Source of the DNA: Hydrogenophaga sp. IBVHS1
GTDB taxonomy: Bacteria > Pseudomonadota > Gammaproteobacteria > Burkholderiales > Burkholderiaceae_C
DNA: 64,000 bases
Reading direction: 5' to 3'
NCBI RefSeq assembly: GCF_002127265.1
Contig: NZ_NFUU01000001.1
Location: 1,992,040 to 2,056,039 of the forward strand
Shown: positions 10,073-21,395 of the stretch, piece by piece
Layout of the letters: each line of letters starts with the position of its first letter
Numbering within the stretch: the first letter of the stretch is position 1
Translations under genes and position numbers: made by a program
The notes under the pieces: generated by a model
Seen by the model: only the letters and a program-made list of their open reading frames with translations
What the model was told of the DNA's origin: nothing
Database searches by the model: none

Positions 10073-11388
10073 GAAGGGTCTCCTTGCCGCGAATCATCTT
10101 CGCTATCGGTGTTCTTGCGGCGACGTTTCCACAAAGTGGTGCGCGATATGCCCAGGCGACGCGCGGCCTCGGATACCCGGCCACCCGACAGGGCCAGCGC
10201 GTGCTCGATCTGGTCCAGCTCCGCCTGTTCGCGTGCATCGGCGAGGGTGACTGGCGCCACCAGGTCCAGCCGCTGTTCGGGAAACAGGTCCGACGGCGTG
10301 ATCCGATCTCCATCCACAAGCGCGGCAGCACGCTCGATGCGGTTGCGCAGTTCCCGCACATTGCCAGGCAAAGAATGAACCAGCAGCGCCGCCAGCGCCG
10401 CCTCGTCGAGCCTGAGTCCTGGCATGCCGTTGCGTTCGGCGGCCTCGCGCACGAAGCGAGCGGCCAGCGGCGCGATTTCGTCGCGCCGCTGGCGCAACGG
10501 GGGAATCGTGAGCTCGACGACGGCCAGGCGGAAATACAGGTCTTCGCGAAACTCACGTTGAGCGATGCGTTCGTGAAGGTCGGCGTTGGTGGCTGCAATG
10601 ATGCGGCCGCGAAAACGCAGATCGCCTCGCCCACCAAGCCGTCGGAACCCGCCGTCCTGCAGCACCCGCAGCAGGCTGGTCTGCAGGCGCGCATCGAGTT
10701 CACCAATCTCGTCGAGGAATAACGTGCCCTCCCCCACTTCTTCGAAGTAGCCGGCATGCGCCGACACCGCTCCGGTGAAGGCGCCACGCTCATGACCAAA
10801 GAACTGGCTCTCCATGAGTTCGCGCGCTATCGCCCCGCAATTCACAGCCACAAAGGGCTGCGCGGCCGCTGGCGACATTGCATGGATGTGGCGTGCTGCC
10901 ACTTCCTTGCCGACACCCGTTTCGCCGCGCAGCAGCACCGGCAGGTTGCGCGAAGCCAGACGCTGCAGGTCGCGTGCAAGGCCAACGGTCGCGGAGGACA
11001 GTCCAAACACGGGTTCGGCTTCCGCGGGTGGCTCGCAGGCGAGCGCCTGTATGCGAGCCACCAGCACGTCGACGTCGTAGGGCTTGGTCAGGTAATCGTC
11101 GGCACCGGCGCGCACCAACCGCACCGCCTGGCCAATGTCGGCGAAAGCGGTGACGAACAGAACCGGTGTATCCCCAAGGTATGGCATGGCCTGGCGATAA
11201 AGGTCTTCGCCCGAGCCGTCGGGCAGGCGAATGTCGGACACAACGAAGCCGGGCCGGCGCAAGCGCAACGCGTCCATGGCCTCGGCGAAGGTCTCGGCCC
11301 AGCGGACAGCGAAACCTTCAAGGCGCAGGCGCTGCGCCAGGGCACCGCCCAGCACGCGGTCGTCTTCAATGAGCAGGATGTCGATCAT
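10069..11388 (-). CDS. Sigma-54-dependent response regulator (NtrC/DctD type)
   Basis: Transcription activator of 439 residues. An N-terminal receiver has the acidic pocket EDD (residues 8-10), phospho-acceptor D52 ([10 protein letters not shown]) and a TKPYD lysine near 102. A central AAA+ domain has Walker A GETGVGKE, the GAFTGA loop that contacts sigma-54, and Walker [12 protein letters not shown] Fis-type HTH closes the protein ([20 protein letters not shown]). It is coupled by ATGA overlaps both to the upstream kinase, its likely partner, and to downstream fumC. The closest functional analogies by architecture are DctD-like C4-dicarboxylate regulators, but the target promoters are not known and I did not identify a convincing -24/-12 site nearby. 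Confidence 0.93.
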   Translation of the reverse strand: MIDILLIEDDRVLGGALAQRLRLEGFAVRWAETFAEAMDALRLRRPGFVVSDIRLPDGSGEDLYRQAMPYLGDTPVLFVTAFADIGQAVRLVRAGADDYLTKPYDVDVLVARIQALACEPPAEAEPVFGLSSATVGLARDLQRLASRNLPVLLRGETGVGKEVAARHIHAMSPAAAQPFVAVNCGAIARELMESQFFGHERGAFTGAVSAHAGYFEEVGEGTLFLDEIGELDARLQTSLLRVLQDGGFRRLGGRGDLRFRGRIIAATNADLHERIAQREFREDLYFRLAVVELTIPPLRQRRDEIAPLAARFVREAAERNGMPGLRLDEAALAALLVHSLPGNVRELRNRIERAAALVDGDRITPSDLFPEQRLDLVAPVTLADAREQAELDQIEHALALSGGRVSEAARRLGISRTTLWKRRRKNTDSEDDSRQGDPS

Positions 11389-12791
11389 TCCAAGGCGTCC
11401 AGCGGCAGGTGCAAGGTGATGTGGGTGCCGCCCTGCGAGTGTGCATCGACCGCGACCCGCCCGCGAAGTTGCTGCACCAGCCGCACTATGACCGCCACGC
11501 CCAGCCCGCTCTGTCCCGCCTGGGTTTCGCCATGCATGAGACTGCGCGCGACGTCGGGCGCCATGCCGCTGCCCTGGTCGATCACCTCCAGTACCAGGTT
11601 CTGGTCTCTTTGCTTCACGGTCAACCGCACGCGACCACCGTGGCCCGTGGCGCGCACCGCGTTGATCAGAAGGTTCAGCAGTACCTGGCGCACTTCCGTG
11701 GCTGCCAGAGGCAGCTCGTCGGACAGACCTGGCTCGGCATGGAACTCCACCAGCACACCGCGCTGCGCTGCATCGCCCGCCACCAGGCGTTGCACATCCT
11801 GCAGATCCTGCAAGCGCAGGCGCCTCTCTCCGGCACCGGGGCGGTGGGTCTTGAGAGTCGCGTCGACCACGTCGCGCAAGGCAAGCACTCCGCGCTCGAT
11901 GAAATCAAGCGCGTCCTGGCGCGCTTCCGGCTGATCGCCGAATTTGCGCAGTGTCTGCACCGCGGTGACCATACCGCCCAGCGGGTTGCGCACCTCATGC
12001 GCCAGCGTGGCCGTCAGCCGGCCAAGTACCGCCTCTCGTTCCTGCTCGGACAACAAGGCAAGCATCGCCTCGCGCTCACGGGCGTCGTCGGCCATGCGGT
12101 TGACCGCTCGCATGAGGCGAGCGGACTCCGGGTCGCTGGCCCGGATGAGCGACTCGGGCACCGCAAGCCCTTGCTGCAGATGCTGCGTGACCAGCGCCAC
12201 GGGGCGCTGCATCTGCCGCGCCACCAGAAACCCGAGCAAGGCACACACCAAACTCACCAGCAGATCGAGCAGCACCAGGCCCCAGCGCAGCTGTTCGCGC
12301 TCCTCGCTGAACGCGGTCACGTCCAGGTTGGCCAGCACTCGGTGCGAGTCGTCCAGGGTGCGCCATACCCATATGCTCTGGTCGTCATCGGCCAGCCGCG
12401 CGCCCTGCACCATACCGAGCGCCTCCTGCGGCCAGGGAATGCCTTCGAGGCCGGCCCGCTCAACCTGCGCCAGCGCCTGGCCACTGGCGTCGAGCACAGC
12501 CAGGCGCCGATCCTCGACGCCCTCGGTCACTGCCAGGGAAAACTCCAGCACACGGGTAACCGCAGCTGCGTCACCCTTGGCGAGCGCGGGCACCAGCGCG
12601 GCAGACAGTCCGTCGAGGTAGACCTGCCCAATGCGAGCCATCTGAGATTCAAACTGGCGCGAAACGCTGTGCAGCGCCACCTGGGTGGTGCCGATGGCGG
12701 CGGCAAAAATCATCACCGCCACCACCGCGGGCAGGCGCACGGTCAGCGGCAGGCGGCGGTACCAGGCGAGCATGGAACGGGCGAGCGGCAT
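11385..12791 (-). CDS. Sensor histidine kinase
   Basis: Membrane sensor of 468 residues. A first transmembrane helix (LPAVVAVMIFAAAIGTTQVA) precedes a periplasmic region of about 145 residues. A second helix (VLLDLLVSLVCALLGFLVAR) leads into a HAMP-like linker. The dimerization domain has phospho-acceptor H265 in LAHEVRNPLGG. The ATPase domain shows the N box NLLINAVRATG, the G1 box DQGSGM and the G2 box SGLGVAV. ATG 12791 is preferred; in-frame codons further up reach back to the mnhG stop. It overlaps the response regulator by ATGA and follows mnhG by 44 bp, so it may be co-transcribed with the antiporter operon. The ligand is unknown. Confidence 0.92.
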   Translation of the reverse strand: MPLARSMLAWYRRLPLTVRLPAVVAVMIFAAAIGTTQVALHSVSRQFESQMARIGQVYLDGLSAALVPALAKGDAAAVTRVLEFSLAVTEGVEDRRLAVLDASGQALAQVERAGLEGIPWPQEALGMVQGARLADDDQSIWVWRTLDDSHRVLANLDVTAFSEEREQLRWGLVLLDLLVSLVCALLGFLVARQMQRPVALVTQHLQQGLAVPESLIRASDPESARLMRAVNRMADDAREREAMLALLSEQEREAVLGRLTATLAHEVRNPLGGMVTAVQTLRKFGDQPEARQDALDFIERGVLALRDVVDATLKTHRPGAGERRLRLQDLQDVQRLVAGDAAQRGVLVEFHAEPGLSDELPLAATEVRQVLLNLLINAVRATGHGGRVRLTVKQRDQNLVLEVIDQGSGMAPDVARSLMHGETQAGQSGLGVAVIVRLVQQLRGRVAVDAHSQGGTHITLHLPLDALE

Positions 12792-12835
12792 TCGGCAAGG
12801 TCTTGGCACGGGAAGACCCGACCTTACCAGCGCTG

Positions 12836-13639
12836 TCAATTCCCCAGCAGCTTGAGCGGCACCGCGCCACGCCAGCGCAGACGCTGCACCACATCCACCC
12901 GCAATTCCAGCACCCCCTGGTCGAACCAGGCTTCAGGCGCCACTGCAATCACCGTGCCCACAGAGGCCATGCCCTGCAGCACTCGGCGCGGGCGGCCCTC
13001 TTCCACCCGCACCGACCAGGTCAGGCCCGACCGGAGTGCCTTCTGCTCGAAGCGCTGGATCACATCGGCGGCCGTCAGGCGCGCCTGCATGAGGCGCCGA
13101 TCGCGCATGCGCTGCGCGTAGGTGATGCCCCATGCGGACACCGGCCCCACGTTGGCCAGGCGCGGGGCATCGATGATGGCCAGGCCGCACAGCTCCGCGC
13201 CGTGCTGGCGGGCCAGTTCCAGTGCTTCGTCCATGGCATGGTCCATGCGAGGCCCTTCGGTCAACGCGAGCACGACACGTTGCACCGCCCTGTGTTCGGC
13301 CCCAAAGCGCCCACGCGGCAACACCTTCGCCAGGCTGTCCTGCGCCGTCCCTTCCCACATGGGCGCACCGCCCACATACGCAGCCCGGCCCAGCAGATGA
13401 CCAGCCACCGGCGTGGTCAGCAGCAGAAACACGATGGCCAGGCCCACCTTGACCCAGGTGGACAGGCTGCCATCGGCCACCGCCACGCCCAGCAGCACGA
13501 GACCACTGCCCACGACGCCGGCTTTGGTGGCCGCATGCATGCGCATGAAAAAGTCTTGAAGGCGCAACACTCCTGTGGACGCAAGCAGACACACCAGCGC
13601 ACCGCCCATCAGCAACAGAGAAGCGAGCCAGGTCGTCAT
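12836..13639 (-). CDS. mnhG: Mrp antiporter subunit G fused to a UspA-like domain
   Basis: Residues 1-105 are a standard MnhG/MrpG subunit: three membrane helices with LQDFFMRMHAATKAG and VFLLLTTPVAGHLLGRAAY. MnhG is normally 100-120 residues, but this protein has 267. The extra part (about 119-267) resembles a universal-stress-protein fold: RVVLALTEG, then ALELARQHGAELCGLAIIDA and a late VGTVIAVAPE strand. The Gly-rich ATP motif expected near the end of UspA is not recognizable, so it may be a non-ATP-binding variant. The extension continues without a break to the stop just before the sensor kinase. MnhF overlaps its start by ATGA. Antiporter assignment is firm; the UspA reading is by pattern only. 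Confidence 0.85.
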   Translation of the reverse strand: MTTWLASLLLMGGALVCLLASTGVLRLQDFFMRMHAATKAGVVGSGLVLLGVAVADGSLSTWVKVGLAIVFLLLTTPVAGHLLGRAAYVGGAPMWEGTAQDSLAKVLPRGRFGAEHRAVQRVVLALTEGPRMDHAMDEALELARQHGAELCGLAIIDAPRLANVGPVSAWGITYAQRMRDRRLMQARLTAADVIQRFEQKALRSGLTWSVRVEEGRPRRVLQGMASVGTVIAVAPEAWFDQGVLELRVDVVQRLRWRGAVPLKLLGN

Positions 13640-13923
13640 GGCGAGTCCTCCTCGCGGATCGAGCCGCGTTCGATGAAGGCGGCAAAGGCCACCGTGGCCA
13701 GGAAACCGATGAGCGCCACGCCGAGCGCAATGTCCACGAACGCCGGGCTCTCGGCCACCACCGCCGCCAGCGCCGCAGCCGCCACACCGAGCAGGCTGAG
13801 CATGTCGAGCGCCACCACGCGGTCGGCCGCATGCGGGCCGCGCACGATGCGCACGCCCGCCAGCAGCATCGCCACCAGCAACAACAAGGCCGTGATGGCC
13901 AGTACCCAGATGGGAAGGTTCAT
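13636..13923 (-). CDS. mnhF: Mrp antiporter subunit F
   Basis: Small membrane subunit of 95 residues with three helices. The family motif RGPHAADRVVALDMLSLLG is present after the first helix. It is part of the multisubunit Na+/H+ (or K+/H+) antiporter, which extrudes cations in exchange for protons. It overlaps mnhE upstream and mnhG downstream by ATGA, so expression of the small subunits is coupled. Confidence 0.93.
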   Translation of the reverse strand: MNLPIWVLAITALLLLVAMLLAGVRIVRGPHAADRVVALDMLSLLGVAAAALAAVVAESPAFVDIALGVALIGFLATVAFAAFIERGSIREEDSP

Positions 13924-14254
13924 GCCTGTTTCTCCTCGCCCAGCGCGGCGCAGACGCGGGCTTCGAATCCATCCACGATCTGCGCCACCGGATCGCCTTC
14001 GAGGTTCATCACATGGGCGTAGAGCGTGCGCCGATCGGACGACACGTGCAGGCTCGTGGTGCCCGGCGTGAGCGTGACCATGTTGGCCAGCATGGCAATG
14101 CCGGCGTCGCTGCGCACCGTGAGCGGAATGGCCACGATGCCGCTGCGCAAGGTGCGCCCAGGGCGCAACACGGTCAGTGCCACCTGGTGCACCGAGAGCA
14201 GCAGCTCCCGCATGAACAGGCCACCCAGCACCAGCCAGTTCCAGATCGATCTCA

Positions 14255-14258
<4 letters not shown>
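13920..14258 (-). CDS. mnhE: Mrp antiporter subunit E (short form)
   Basis: This protein of 112 residues keeps the soluble MnhE core: PLTVRSDAGIAMLANMVTLT, GTTSLHVSSDRRTLYAHVM and the C-terminal FEARVCAALGE. Family members of about 160 residues begin with two extra helices; here only a single hydrophobic N-terminal stretch is left. The start is well supported: GGAGG lies 7 nt before ATG 14258, and the codon overlaps the mnhD stop as ATGA. It is therefore a genuinely short MnhE rather than a mis-called start. It sits between mnhD and mnhF in the standard order. Confidence 0.88.
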
Positions 14259-15774
<1,516 letters not shown>

Positions 15775-15778
<4 letters not shown>

Positions 15779-16122
15779 TTCGGCTCCGCCTCGCGCATGG
15801 CTTCGGTATCAAGCGTGCCCAGACGCTGGTGCGCCTGCTCGAACAGCACCACGGCATAGGCCACCAGCGCGAACGAGATCACGATGGCGGTGAGGATGAG
15901 AGCCTGTGGCAGCGGGTTGGCGCTGATGGCAATCACCGTTTCACCCTCAGGCACCAGCGGAGGCACGCGCGAGCTCAGCCGGCCGGAAACAAAGATGGAA
16001 AGATTGGCGGTGTTGCCCAGCAACAAGAGGCCCAGCACGATGCGCAGTACGTTGCGCGACATCAGCAGGTACGCGGCGATGGCGGCCATGAAGCCAAATG
16101 CCAGCACGAAGAAGAATTCCAT
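15775..16122 (-). CDS. mnhC: Mrp antiporter subunit C
   Basis: NuoK-like small membrane subunit of 115 residues with three helices. LRIVLGLLLLGNTANLSIFV and NPLPQALILTAIVISFALVA are the conserved MnhC blocks. It lies 3 bp after mnhB and overlaps mnhD by ATGA. Confidence 0.95.
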
Positions 16123-16125
16123 CGA

Positions 16126-16527
16126 TCAGTCGTCCAGGTAGTGCGAGAGGAACACCAGCACGGAGCCGAGCACGGCGAGGTACACGCCAATGTCGAACAG
16201 CAGCGCGGTGCCAATGACGAAGCCGCTCTCCCACACAGCCCACTGGTGCGTGAGGAAGGGCTGGCCCAGCAGCAGGCCGGGCAAGCCAGAAGCGACCGCC
16301 AGCATCAGGCCCACCGCCGCGATGCCGCCCGGCGAGAGTCGCAGCGTGAGCAGCAACCGCTCACGACCGCGCGGCAGTGCGTGGATGGCAAAGCCCGCCG
16401 CGGCCATGAGCCCGCCAACGAATCCACCGCCTGGCTCGTTGTGCCCGCGCCAGAGCAAAAACAGCGAGAAGGCCAGCGCCACGGGAAGCACGAGCCGGCC
16501 ACATACGCGAAGGATGAGCGGGTTCAT
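16126..16527 (-). CDS. mnhB: Mrp antiporter subunit B
   Basis: Membrane subunit of 133 residues with the MnhB signature [18 protein letters not shown] and four helices, ending [13 protein letters not shown]. Its start overlaps the mnhA stop by ATGA. It is a separate gene here, so this operon belongs to the seven-gene arrangement in which A and B are not fused. Confidence 0.95.
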   Translation of the reverse strand: MNPLILRVCGRLVLPVALAFSLFLLWRGHNEPGGGFVGGLMAAAGFAIHALPRGRERLLLTLRLSPGGIAAVGLMLAVASGLPGLLLGQPFLTHQWAVWESGFVIGTALLFDIGVYLAVLGSVLVFLSHYLDD

Positions 16528-18827
16528 GTCGACTCCTGGTCGTCGGCCTGGCGAGCGCGAACACTGGAGATGACGGCCGCCGCCGCCAGCGCGGCCAGCG
16601 CCAGCACAGCGATCTCGCCCAGTGTGTCCAGCGCGCGGAAGTCCACGATGATCACGTTGACCAGGTTGCGCCCATGCGCCTCGGGCACGCTGGCGGTCCG
16701 GAAGAAGTCGGACAGCCGGGCGTCGAACGGCGTGGCGACCACGGCCAGCAGCACCAGCGTGGCAACCAACCCGAAGCCGGCAGCAATCACCGCATCGCGC
16801 TGGCGTTCACTGCGGCGGCGCGGGTCCACCTCATGAAACGGCATGCGCCCGACGATGGCCAGCAGGATGACGATGGCCAGCGCCTCGACAGAGAACTGCG
16901 TGAAAGCCAGATCTGGAGCCCCCCGATAGAGGAAGGTCAGCGCGACCAGGAAGCCCACCATGCCGGCGGTGACGATGCCTGCCATAAAGCTGGCAGCACG
17001 CAGCACGGCGGCACTGGCCAGGACCAGCAGCAGGGGCAGCGCCACCTCGGGACCGACCTCATCCCAGTCAGGCCAGGCCACGGCGAAGCCACCGCGCAGC
17101 CACAGCGTGAGCAACAGACAGATCGCGGTAAAGGCAAAGAAGGTGCCCAGGTAACGCCGCAGGCTGCCGGTCTGGATGCGGCGCGTCTGCCAGGTGGCCA
17201 CGCGCTGCAGGCCGAGGATGGCTTGGTCGTAAGCGGCATCGGTGCCCCAGCGGTCGATGGAGGCACAACCCGCGAGGCGGCGACGCAGCGCGGGCCAGCA
17301 CGCGAGCGCCACCCCGCCCAGCGCCAGCGTGAGGCCACTGAGCGCCAGCATGGGCGTGAAGCCGTGCCAGAGCGATAGTTGAAGTTCCACACCATGGCCG
17401 GCCACCGCGCTCGCGGCCGGCGCCAGCAAGGCGGCTGGCCACTGAGGCATCAGGCCGAACAGAAGGCCCAGCGCGGCCAACACCATTGGGCCAACCCACA
17501 TGGTGGCCCCGGGATCGTGCGGCGCCGACGGCGTGGGCTGCGCGGTGCCGAAGAAGCAACGCCCTGCCACCACGCCTGCCACCACCACCATGCACACATT
17601 GGCCAGCAACGCCACGGCCAGCGGCCACCAGGAACCACCCAGTGCGACCTCGTAGATCAGTTCCTTGCCAATGAAACCCACGAAGGGCGGCAGCCCAGCC
17701 ATGGAAAGCCCGGCCATCACGACCACCAGCGTGGTGACCGGCATGGTGCGCGCCAGTCCGCCCAGGCGCGAGGCGTCGCGTGTGCCAGTGGCGTGGTCCA
17801 CGATGCCCGCCACCATGAAGAGGCTGGCCTTGTAGAGCGCGTGCGCCAGCAGGAAAGTCACCACCGCAGTGGCCGCCATGGGATGTGGCAGGCCAATCAG
17901 CATGACCAGCGTGCCGAGCGACACCACCGTGGAATAGGCCAGCACGCGCTTGAGGTCGCTGGCGCGCAGGGCCAGCAGCGTGCCGGTAACCATGGTGAGC
18001 AGGCCCACGGGCACCAGCAAGGCGCTCCAGAGAGGATGCTCGCCCAGGGCGGGGTTCATGCGCGCCAGCAGGTACACCCCGAGCTTGACCATGGTGGCCG
18101 AATGCAGGAACGCCGATACCGGCGTGGGCGCGGCCATGGCATTGGCCAGCCAGGCGTGCAGCGGCGCCTGCGCGGACTTCGCGAAAGCACCCAGCGCCAC
18201 GAGCACGATGATGGCTGGCGTCAACGGGTGACCAAGCAGCATGGGTCCCTGGGCCAGGATGTCCGTGATGCGCAGCGAGCCGGCGGCCGTGCCGAGCAGC
18301 ACGATGCCCGCCAGCAGGCACAGGCCTCCCGCCACGGTGATCAACAGCCCTTGCTGCGCCGCACGCCGCGACGCCGCCTTCTCCGGCTCGTAGCCGATCA
18401 GCAGGAAAGACGTCAGGCTGGTGAGCTCCCAGAACACCAGCAGCGCGATGAGGTCGTCGGCCAGCACGGCGCCCAGCATGGCGCCCATGAACAGCGTGAG
18501 GAAGGCGAAGAATCGCGGCAGGTCGGTCGACCCGCGCAGGTAGCTCGCGGCGTACAGGTAGATGCCGGTGCCGATGCCGGTGATGAGCAGCGCGAACAGC
18601 AGCGACAGGCCATCGAGGCGCAACGACAGGCTCACGCCCAGGCTGGGAATCCACGCGTGCTGCTGCAGGATCACCTCGCCCCCAGTGACCTCGGGCCACC
18701 ACGAGAGAAATGCCAGAAACAGCGTCGCTGGCACCAGCGCAAAAGCATGAGTCACGCCTCGGCGCACGAGTGCAGGCGCCACGAATCCCGCGGCGAAGGT
18801 TGAAAAAACGAGGGTGGCGAGCATCAC
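16524..18827 (-). CDS. mnhA: Mrp antiporter subunit A
   Basis: Large NuoL-like subunit of 767 residues that carries the main ion-translocating core. The antiporter core includes [40 protein letters not shown] and [20 protein letters not shown]. The C-terminal third holds the MbhD/MbhE-like region with [20 protein letters not shown] and [20 protein letters not shown]. The start is GTG 18827 or the adjacent ATG 18824, both behind an AAGGAG ribosome site 10-13 nt away. As the first gene of the minus-strand run, its promoter must lie in the 214 bp shared with the divergent fumarase gene. Confidence 0.94.
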   Translation of the reverse strand: MMLATLVFSTFAAGFVAPALVRRGVTHAFALVPATLFLAFLSWWPEVTGGEVILQQHAWIPSLGVSLSLRLDGLSLLFALLITGIGTGIYLYAASYLRGSTDLPRFFAFLTLFMGAMLGAVLADDLIALLVFWELTSLTSFLLIGYEPEKAASRRAAQQGLLITVAGGLCLLAGIVLLGTAAGSLRITDILAQGPMLLGHPLTPAIIVLVALGAFAKSAQAPLHAWLANAMAAPTPVSAFLHSATMVKLGVYLLARMNPALGEHPLWSALLVPVGLLTMVTGTLLALRASDLKRVLAYSTVVSLGTLVMLIGLPHPMAATAVVTFLLAHALYKASLFMVAGIVDHATGTRDASRLGGLARTMPVTTLVVVMAGLSMAGLPPFVGFIGKELIYEVALGGSWWPLAVALLANVCMVVVAGVVAGRCFFGTAQPTPSAPHDPGATMWVGPMVLAALGLLFGLMPQWPAALLAPAASAVAGHGVELQLSLWHGFTPMLALSGLTLALGGVALACWPALRRRLAGCASIDRWGTDAAYDQAILGLQRVATWQTRRIQTGSLRRYLGTFFAFTAICLLLTLWLRGGFAVAWPDWDEVGPEVALPLLLVLASAAVLRAASFMAGIVTAGMVGFLVALTFLYRGAPDLAFTQFSVEALAIVILLAIVGRMPFHEVDPRRRSERQRDAVIAAGFGLVATLVLLAVVATPFDARLSDFFRTASVPEAHGRNLVNVIIVDFRALDTLGEIAVLALAALAAAAVISSVRARQADDQEST

Positions 18828-18934
18828 GCTGACAGGTCTCCTTGTGGGGAAAGACTCTGCAAGCGCCGTGCCGGTCCAAAAGGCCCTGACAAGCCTTTAA
18901 AATCAACGACTTGCGTGATCGCTGGGTGCTTGGG

Positions 18935-18983
18935 TGTTCAGCATTCGCAACCGGTGTCCACCCGGTGTTCACTCAGCTGAACA
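18935..18983. repeat. Inverted repeat in the mnhA / class I fumarase intergenic region
   Basis: Arms TGTTCAGC (18935-18942) and GCTGAACA (18976-18983) enclose two direct copies of CCGGTGT. The element lies 58 bp before the fumarase start, between two divergent genes, so it could be an operator or a leader structure. No binding protein can be assigned. Confidence 0.4.
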
Positions 18984-19041
18984 TGAGGGCCTTGGCTACA
19001 CTGGCAAGCGGCCTTCCATCAACCTCATCCCAGTCCTCCCC

Positions 19042-20595
19042 ATGACGACCACGATCCAGCGCGACGACCTTGTAGAGAGCATCGCCGCCGCCCTCCAGTA
19101 CATCAGCTACTACCACCCGGCCGACTACATCGCCCACCTCGCGCGAGCGTACGAGCGCGAGCAGAGTGAAGCTGCGAAAGACGCCATCGCGCAGATCCTC
19201 ACCAACAGCAAGATGAGCGCGACGGGCCACCGACCGATCTGCCAGGACACGGGCATCGTCAACGTGTTCCTGAAGGTGGGCATGAACGTGAGGCTCGAAG
19301 GCTTCGCCGGCAGCCTGGAAGACGCCATCAACGAAGGCGTGCGCCAGGGCTACAACCACCCCGACAACCAGCTGCGCGCCTCGGTCGTGGCCGATCCGCA
19401 GTTCGCTCGCAAGAATACGAAGGACAACACGCCGGCCGTGATCTTCACCGAACTCGTGCCCGGCGACACCGTAGAAGTGACGGTGGCCGCGAAGGGCGGC
19501 GGCAGCGAGAACAAGAGCAAGATGATCATGCTCAACCCGGGCGATTCCGTGGTCGACTGGGTGCTGAAAACCGTGCCCACCATGGGCGCAGGCTGGTGCC
19601 CGCCGGGCATGCTGGGCATTGGCATCGGCGGCACGGCTGAGAAAGCCGTGTTGATGGCCAAGGAAAGCCTGATGGACGACATCGACATGTACGAGCTGCA
19701 GGCCAAAGCCGCCAAGGGCGAAAAGCTCAGCCAGGTGGAAGAACTGCGCCTGGAGCTCTACGAGAAGGTCAACGCGCTGGGCATTGGCGCACAGGGCCTG
19801 GGCGGGCTCACCACCGTGCTCGACATCAAGATCAAGATGTACCCGACCCACGCGGCCAGCAAGCCAGTGGCCATGATTCCCAACTGCGCGGCCACACGGC
19901 ATGCCCACTTCGTGCTCGACGGCAGCGGCCCGGTCTACCTGGACGCGCCCAGCCTGGACCTGTGGCCCAACGTGAACTGGGTGCCCGACACGCAAAAGAG
20001 CCAGCGAGTGGATCTGAACAAGCTGACCAAAGCCGAAGTGGCGAGCTGGAAACCCGGCCAGACTCTGCTGCTCAACGGCAAAATGCTCACCGGCCGAGAC
20101 GCCGCACACAAGCGCATCCAGGACATGCTCGCCAAAGGCGAAAAGCTGCCGGTGGATTTCACCAACCGCGTCATCTACTACGTCGGCCCCGTCGACCCGG
20201 TGCGCGACGAAGCCGTGGGGCCTGCGGGCCCCACCACCGCCACACGCATGGACGGTTTCACCGACATGATGCTGGCGCAGACCGGACTGATCGCCATGAT
20301 CGGCAAGGCGGAGCGCGGCCCGGTGGCCATCGAGTCCATCAAGAAGCACCAGAGCGCCTACCTCATGGCCGTGGGCGGCGCGGCCTACCTGGTTTCCAAA
20401 GCCATCAAGCACGCGAAGGTGGTGGGCTTTGAAGACCTGGGCATGGAGGCCATCTACGAATTCGACGTGGTCGACATGCCGGTGACGGTGGCGGTGGATG
20501 CGGGCGGCACCAGTGCGCACATCACGGGTCCGGCCGAGTGGCAGAAGCGCATTGCCACGGGCGAGTTCAAGGGCATCAGCGTCGCCGCAGCTTGA
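19042..20595 (+). CDS. Class I fumarate hydratase (iron-sulfur)
   Basis: Oxygen-sensitive [4Fe-4S] fumarase of 517 residues, unrelated to FumC. The N-terminal cluster-binding domain shows ATGHRPICQDTGIVNVFLK and GWCPPGMLGIGIGGTAEKA; NCAATRHAHFVLDGSGP is another conserved cysteine block. The C-terminal swivelling domain carries YYVGPVDPVRDEAVGPAGPT and GKAERGP. ATG 19042 gives the conserved start (MTTTIQRDDLVESI); sequence ahead of it in the same frame is leader. The stop overlaps the murI TTG start as TTGA. It is divergent from mnhA. With fumC nearby, the organism has both fumarase classes, which in other bacteria are used under different iron or oxidative conditions. Confidence 0.95.
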   Translation: MTTTIQRDDLVESIAAALQYISYYHPADYIAHLARAYEREQSEAAKDAIAQILTNSKMSATGHRPICQDTGIVNVFLKVGMNVRLEGFAGSLEDAINEGVRQGYNHPDNQLRASVVADPQFARKNTKDNTPAVIFTELVPGDTVEVTVAAKGGGSENKSKMIMLNPGDSVVDWVLKTVPTMGAGWCPPGMLGIGIGGTAEKAVLMAKESLMDDIDMYELQAKAAKGEKLSQVEELRLELYEKVNALGIGAQGLGGLTTVLDIKIKMYPTHAASKPVAMIPNCAATRHAHFVLDGSGPVYLDAPSLDLWPNVNWVPDTQKSQRVDLNKLTKAEVASWKPGQTLLLNGKMLTGRDAAHKRIQDMLAKGEKLPVDFTNRVIYYVGPVDPVRDEAVGPAGPTTATRMDGFTDMMLAQTGLIAMIGKAERGPVAIESIKKHQSAYLMAVGGAAYLVSKAIKHAKVVGFEDLGMEAIYEFDVVDMPVTVAVDAGGTSAHITGPAEWQKRIATGEFKGISVAAA

Positions 20596-21392
20596 AGACG
20601 GTCGGCGTGTTCGACAGCGGGGTGGGCGGCCTGAGCGTGCTGCGCGCCCTGCTCGCCGAACTGCCGGGCACCCGCTTCGTTTATGTGGCCGACAGCGCAC
20701 ACGCGCCATACGGCGAACGCGCGGCCTCGTACGTTTCAGCACGCACCCAACGCATCACCGCTTACCTGCGCGAGGCCCACGCCATCGACGCGCTGGTGCT
20801 GGCCTGCAACACGGCCACCGCACACGCCATCGACGATCTGCGCAAGAGCCATCCGGACCTTCCGGTCGTGGGCGTGGAACCGGCGCTCAAGCCTGCTGCC
20901 GCGAGCAGCCGCAGCGGGCGCATCGGCGTGCTGGCCACGCGTGGCACGCTCGGCAGCGCACGATTCGCTCAGTTGCGTGATCGACAGGTTTCGGCCGCCA
21001 CACGCCCGCTGCACTTCAGTTGCCAACCGTGCGACGGACTGGCCGATGCCATTGAAAGGCACGATGCCGCCGCCATCCTGGCCCTGTGCGAACGCAACGT
21101 GCACACGCTGCGCGAGCGGGCGGGGCCGGAGATGGACACGCTGGTGCTGGGCTGCACGCACTACCCCTTTGCCGCAGACGTTCTGAGTCGCTTGTGCGGC
21201 CCGCAGATCACGCTGGTGGATACGGGTGCACCCGTGGCACGGCGAACGCGCGAAATCCTGGGTGAATCCAGCCGGGCGGAGGGTGCCCCAATGCCACCCG
21301 TGCTGATCGCCAGCGGTTCGACGCAGGCGCTGACGAAAGCCGCGCAGCGCTGGCTCAACGTGCAGGTGATGGCATGCCCTCTGCCGGTCTGA
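20592..21392 (+). CDS. murI: Glutamate racemase
   Basis: Makes D-glutamate for peptidoglycan. The protein is 266 residues. Both catalytic cysteines are seen (VLACNTATAHA and VLGCTHYPFAAD), and the conserved N-terminal VGVFDSGVGGLSV carries the active-site aspartate and serine. The start must be TTG at 20592, because the frame has no ATG or GTG in the right place and the FDSGVGG motif begins only a few residues later. The TTG overlaps the fumarase stop as TTGA, so translation is probably by reinitiation. It is convergent with the MFS gene, with stops 4 bp apart. Confidence 0.93.
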   Translation: MKTVGVFDSGVGGLSVLRALLAELPGTRFVYVADSAHAPYGERAASYVSARTQRITAYLREAHAIDALVLACNTATAHAIDDLRKSHPDLPVVGVEPALKPAAASSRSGRIGVLATRGTLGSARFAQLRDRQVSAATRPLHFSCQPCDGLADAIERHDAAAILALCERNVHTLRERAGPEMDTLVLGCTHYPFAADVLSRLCGPQITLVDTGAPVARRTREILGESSRAEGAPMPPVLIASGSTQALTKAAQRWLNVQVMACPLPV

Positions 21393-21395
21393 ACG

